Below are positions 6,841 through 9,120 of a stretch of DNA of 9,120 nt, piece after piece. The notes below the pieces were generated by a model. It saw only the letters and a program-made list of their open reading frames with translations. It made no database searches and was not told the origin of the DNA. The stretch lies in NCBI GenBank assembly GCA_027067895.1, contig JAMOUY010000189.1, positions 1-9,120 of the forward strand, read 5' to 3'. Origin of the DNA: Acidobacteriota bacterium. Its GTDB lineage: Bacteria > Acidobacteriota > Holophagae > Thermotomaculales > Thermotomaculaceae. Numbering within the stretch: the stretch's first letter is position 1; the number at the start of each line of letters is the position of its first letter. The translations under genes and the position numbers were made by a program.

Positions 6841-6855
6841 TATTTTAGTAAAATA
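6827..6855 (+). promoter_or_regulatory. Possible internal promoter overlapped by a 15-bp palindrome
   Basis: TTGCAA (6827-6832) lies 16 nt before TAAAAT (6849-6854). The sequence TATTTTA-G-TAAAATA (6841-6855) is a perfect inverted repeat with 7-bp arms, starting immediately after the fadR stop and overlapping the -10. It could be an operator, or a chance palindrome in AT-rich DNA. There is no U-tract or GC stem, so it is not a terminator. The rest of the 6841-6887 gap holds only the ribosome site. Confidence 0.35.
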
Positions 6856-6876
6856 AAATCAACTTCAAAAAATTTT

Positions 6877-6884
6877 CGGGGGGA
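6877..6884 (+). promoter_or_regulatory. G-run ribosome binding site of the acyl-CoA synthetase
   Basis: CGGGGGGA is followed by ATA and then the ATG at 6888; the last G is 4 nt from the start codon. It pairs with the anti-Shine-Dalgarno through G-C and G-U pairs. It shares the string CGGGGG(G)AATAAT with the leader of the TolC-family gene. Confidence 0.6.
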
Positions 6885-6887
6885 ATA

Positions 6888-8693
6888 ATGGAAATTAAGA
6901 CTATTTGCCATTTGTTTTTTGACATTGTTGACAACTATCCTGAGCATGTTCTTTTTAAGTACAAAAAAGACGGTGTTTATGTGGGTTTGAAAAGTAAGGA
7001 TGTAAAAGAAAAGGTTAGGGATATTGCAAACGGCCTTATTTCCTTGGGTGTTCAGCCTGATTCCAAAGTTGCCATAATTTCCCACAACAGAGTTGAGTGG
7101 GTTCTTGCCGACCTTGCCATTGTCACTTCCGGCGGTGTTACCGCTTCAATCTATCCCACATTGCTGGGACATCAGGCGGCATACATAATCAACGATTCGG
7201 ATTCCGAAATCATTTTTGTTGAAAATATGCTTCAATTTGAAAAGATTGACGGAGTATGGAAGGACTGTCCCAAACTCAAATACATTGTTGTAATGGACAA
7301 CACCAAGGTTGACAAAGAAAACGTAATGACTTTTGACGAATTGATACAAAAGGGCAAAGAGTATGCGGAAAAGCATCCCGATGAATACAAAAACAGATGG
7401 GAATCAAGAAAGCCTGAAGATTTGCTTACTTTGATTTATACTTCCGGCACAACCGGGGACCCCAAAGGCGTTATGCTTACCCACTCAAACCTTGTAAGCA
7501 ACGTGAAAGATTCAACAACCCATGTTTTGAAAAAGAGGGCGCTTGACAGAAACCTTGTCGCTTTGTCTTTCCTTCCTTTGAGCCATTCCCTTGAAAGAAT
7601 GGCAGGCTACTACTTAATGCTTTACAACAAAGCGACAATCGCTTTTGCCGAAAGCATAGACACTGTTGCCCAAAATATGCTTGAAGTAAGGCCTACCTGC
7701 ATGGTTTCCGTGCCGAGGCTTTACGAAAAGATTTATGCAAAAATCCTTGATACCGCTCTTTCAAGCGGCGGTTTAAAGAAAAAAATATTTCTTTGGGCGA
7801 CAAGGGTTGGAAGCGAAGTTGTAAAATTGAGAGTGCAGGGCAAAATGCCTTCCGGCATGCTTGCTTTCAAATACGGTTTGGCGAAAAAGTTGGTTTTTAG
7901 CAAGTTGAAGGAAAAAACAGGCGGAAGAATGCAGTTTTTCATTTCAGGCGGCGCGCCTCTCGGCAAAGAGATTGCCGAATTTTTCCTTGCCGCGGATTTA
8001 ATCATTCTTGAAGGATACGGTTTAACGGAAACTTCCCCGGTTATTTCGGTTAACACTTTTGAAAAAATCAAGCCGGGCACCGTTGGAACGCCGATTCCAA
8101 ACGTTCAGGTAAAGATTGCCGAAGACGGTGAAATCTTGTGCAAGGGCCCAAACGTTATGAAAGGCTATTACAAAAAGCCAGAGGATACAAAAGAGGCGAT
8201 TGACCCGGACGGTTGGTTCCATACGGGAGACATCGGCCTTATTGACGACGACGGATTTCTTGTAATTACGGACAGGAAAAAAGAGATAATCGTGACTTCC
8301 GGCGGAAAGAATGTTGCGCCTCAGCCTATTGAAAATGCGTTAAAGGCGAGCAAATACATAACACAAGCCGTATTGATAGGCGATAAAAGAAAGTATATTT
8401 CCGCTTTGATAGTGCCTGATTTTGAAGTGCTTGAAAAATGGGCGAAACAAAACGGAATTGAATATTCTTCCCATGAAGACTTGATTGAAAAGCAGGTTGT
8501 AAAAGATTTAATTGCAAAGGAAATTGAAAAAGTAAATCACGACCTTGCAAGGTATGAGCAGATTAAGAAATTTGCACTGCTTCCACACGAGTTAACTCAG
8601 GAAGGCGGGGAATTGACACCTACTTTGAAAGTTAAGAGAAGAATTGTAAACGAAAAGTATAAAGAGATAATTGACGGATTGTATGCTGAATAG
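6888..8693 (+). CDS. Long-chain acyl-CoA synthetase, AMP-forming (FAA1/COG1022 type)
   Basis: The enzyme activates free fatty acids: fatty acid + ATP + CoA gives acyl-CoA + AMP + pyrophosphate, at the cytosolic face of the membrane. The 601-residue protein shows all hallmarks of the ANL superfamily. The phosphate loop is YTSGTTGDPKGVMLTH (184-199). LPLSHSLER (229-237) and SVPRLYEKI (264-272) are typical of FAA1-like synthetases. GYGLTETSP (376-384) binds adenine, and the ATP-ribose Asp448 is in WFHTGDIG. DRKKEIIVTSGGKN (462-475) includes the hinge, and the catalytic lysine of the C-terminal lobe is Lys581 in LTPTLKVKRR. No active-site residue is missing. It has no membrane segment or signal peptide. 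It lies 47 nt after fadR and overlaps the next gene by 11 nt, so fadR, this gene and the channel gene likely form an operon. The acyl-CoA product is the expected ligand that releases FadR. Exact chain-length preference is not readable. Confidence 0.95.
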   Translation: MEIKTICHLFFDIVDNYPEHVLFKYKKDGVYVGLKSKDVKEKVRDIANGLISLGVQPDSKVAIISHNRVEWVLADLAIVTSGGVTASIYPTLLGHQAAYIINDSDSEIIFVENMLQFEKIDGVWKDCPKLKYIVVMDNTKVDKENVMTFDELIQKGKEYAEKHPDEYKNRWESRKPEDLLTLIYTSGTTGDPKGVMLTHSNLVSNVKDSTTHVLKKRALDRNLVALSFLPLSHSLERMAGYYLMLYNKATIAFAESIDTVAQNMLEVRPTCMVSVPRLYEKIYAKILDTALSSGGLKKKIFLWATRVGSEVVKLRVQGKMPSGMLAFKYGLAKKLVFSKLKEKTGGRMQFFISGGAPLGKEIAEFFLAADLIILEGYGLTETSPVISVNTFEKIKPGTVGTPIPNVQVKIAEDGEILCKGPNVMKGYYKKPEDTKEAIDPDGWFHTGDIGLIDDDGFLVITDRKKEIIVTSGGKNVAPQPIENALKASKYITQAVLIGDKRKYISALIVPDFEVLEKWAKQNGIEYSSHEDLIEKQVVKDLIAKEIEKVNHDLARYEQIKKFALLPHELTQEGGELTPTLKVKRRIVNEKYKEIIDGLYAE

Positions 8694-9120
8694 CGAAACT
8701 GTTTCGCATCTTATTCAAAATGAATATGTCAGGAAGGGTTTAATCGCCCTTCTTGTTCTTTTTGTGGCGTTTTTTCTAAGAAGAATTGCGATTAAAAGAT
8801 TTTTTGCAATTTTAGGCAAAGTGGCAGGGAAAACCGCTACGAAAAGCGACGATTACCTTGCGGAAAATATACCTTCCGTAATAAACGGTTTTGTACTTGT
8901 TTTTGCTTTCTATGCCATAATTTCACTGTTTGAGGCAGATATCCCCTATCCAATGTTTAAAAAAATAGCGGACAATTCCTTTTTGTTCATAATTGTTTTT
9001 TTAAGTATAAGGCTTAGTTTTGTTTTAATTGATTCTTTTGTTATTCTGCTTTCGGAATGGACTGCAAAAACGAAATCTGCAATAGACGACCAGATTGCAA
9101 TAGTTGCCAGAAAGTCTTTG
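8683..9120 (+). CDS. MscS-family mechanosensitive channel, N-terminal part, cut by the window edge
   Basis: I translated 146 codons in frame from the ATG at 8683 to the edge. MscS-type channels open under membrane tension to release solutes after hypo-osmotic shock. Three hydrophobic segments are visible, about 19-34, 63-83 and 99-124. Each of the first and third is followed by a basic/polar linker with an Asp-Asp motif (KSDDYLAENIPS at 54-65; KSAIDDQIAIVARKSL at 131-146). The second linker matches the DDQ-x-x-x-x-x-RK-x-L sequence that precedes the pore helix in many MscS homologues. The glycine/alanine-rich pore helix and the cytosolic beta domain should lie beyond the window. The start overlaps the synthetase stop by 11 nt, and only a weak GGA precedes it, so translation probably depends on coupling. 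No other ATG is available before residue 91. Family confidence is good but not certain because the diagnostic pore helix is absent. Confidence 0.75.
   Translation, partial: MLNSETVSHLIQNEYVRKGLIALLVLFVAFFLRRIAIKRFFAILGKVAGKTATKSDDYLAENIPSVINGFVLVFAFYAIISLFEADIPYPMFKKIADNSFLFIIVFLSIRLSFVLIDSFVILLSEWTAKTKSAIDDQIAIVARKSL

Overview
The window looks like a chromosomal stretch of an AT-rich, diderm (LPS-type outer membrane) bacterium. Two outer-membrane proteins (a TolC-family efflux protein and the LPS transporter LptD) require an outer membrane. Proteins are lysine-rich, and genes are tightly packed with short overlaps. I cannot name the species or phylum from this sequence. No mobile element, CRISPR array, tRNA or rRNA is visible.

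Layout: positions 1-6104 are read on the minus strand. In transcription order they are ktrB (membrane K+ translocating subunit), ktrA (cytosolic RCK gating subunit), an unrecognised secreted protein of 207 residues, lptD, and a TolC-family gene that runs off the left edge. ktrB to lptD are separated by 10 nt, a 4-nt overlap and a 44-nt overlap, so they are very probably one translationally coupled transcript. The TolC gene follows after 58 nt and may be read through. Positions 6256-9120 are read on the plus strand. They hold a TetR-family regulator closely resembling Bacillus subtilis FadR, a long-chain acyl-CoA synthetase of the FAA1 type, and the first part of an MscS-family mechanosensitive channel that runs off the right edge.

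The 151-bp divergent region (6105-6255) carries two oppositely directed promoters. The ktrB promoter has a perfect extended -10 so close to the ATG that the mRNA should be leaderless or nearly so. The fadR promoter is followed at once by an 18-bp inverted repeat, TGAATGA-N4-TCATTCA, which matches the half-sites known for Bacillus-type FadR. This points to autorepression relieved by long-chain acyl-CoA, the product of the neighbouring synthetase.

Functional picture (inference): the left arm joins K+ uptake to outer-membrane LPS assembly and efflux. The right arm joins fatty-acid activation to a pressure-release channel. Together the window is an envelope and osmotic-homeostasis neighbourhood. 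I found no clearly new system. The most promising unknown is the secreted protein between ktrA and lptD.
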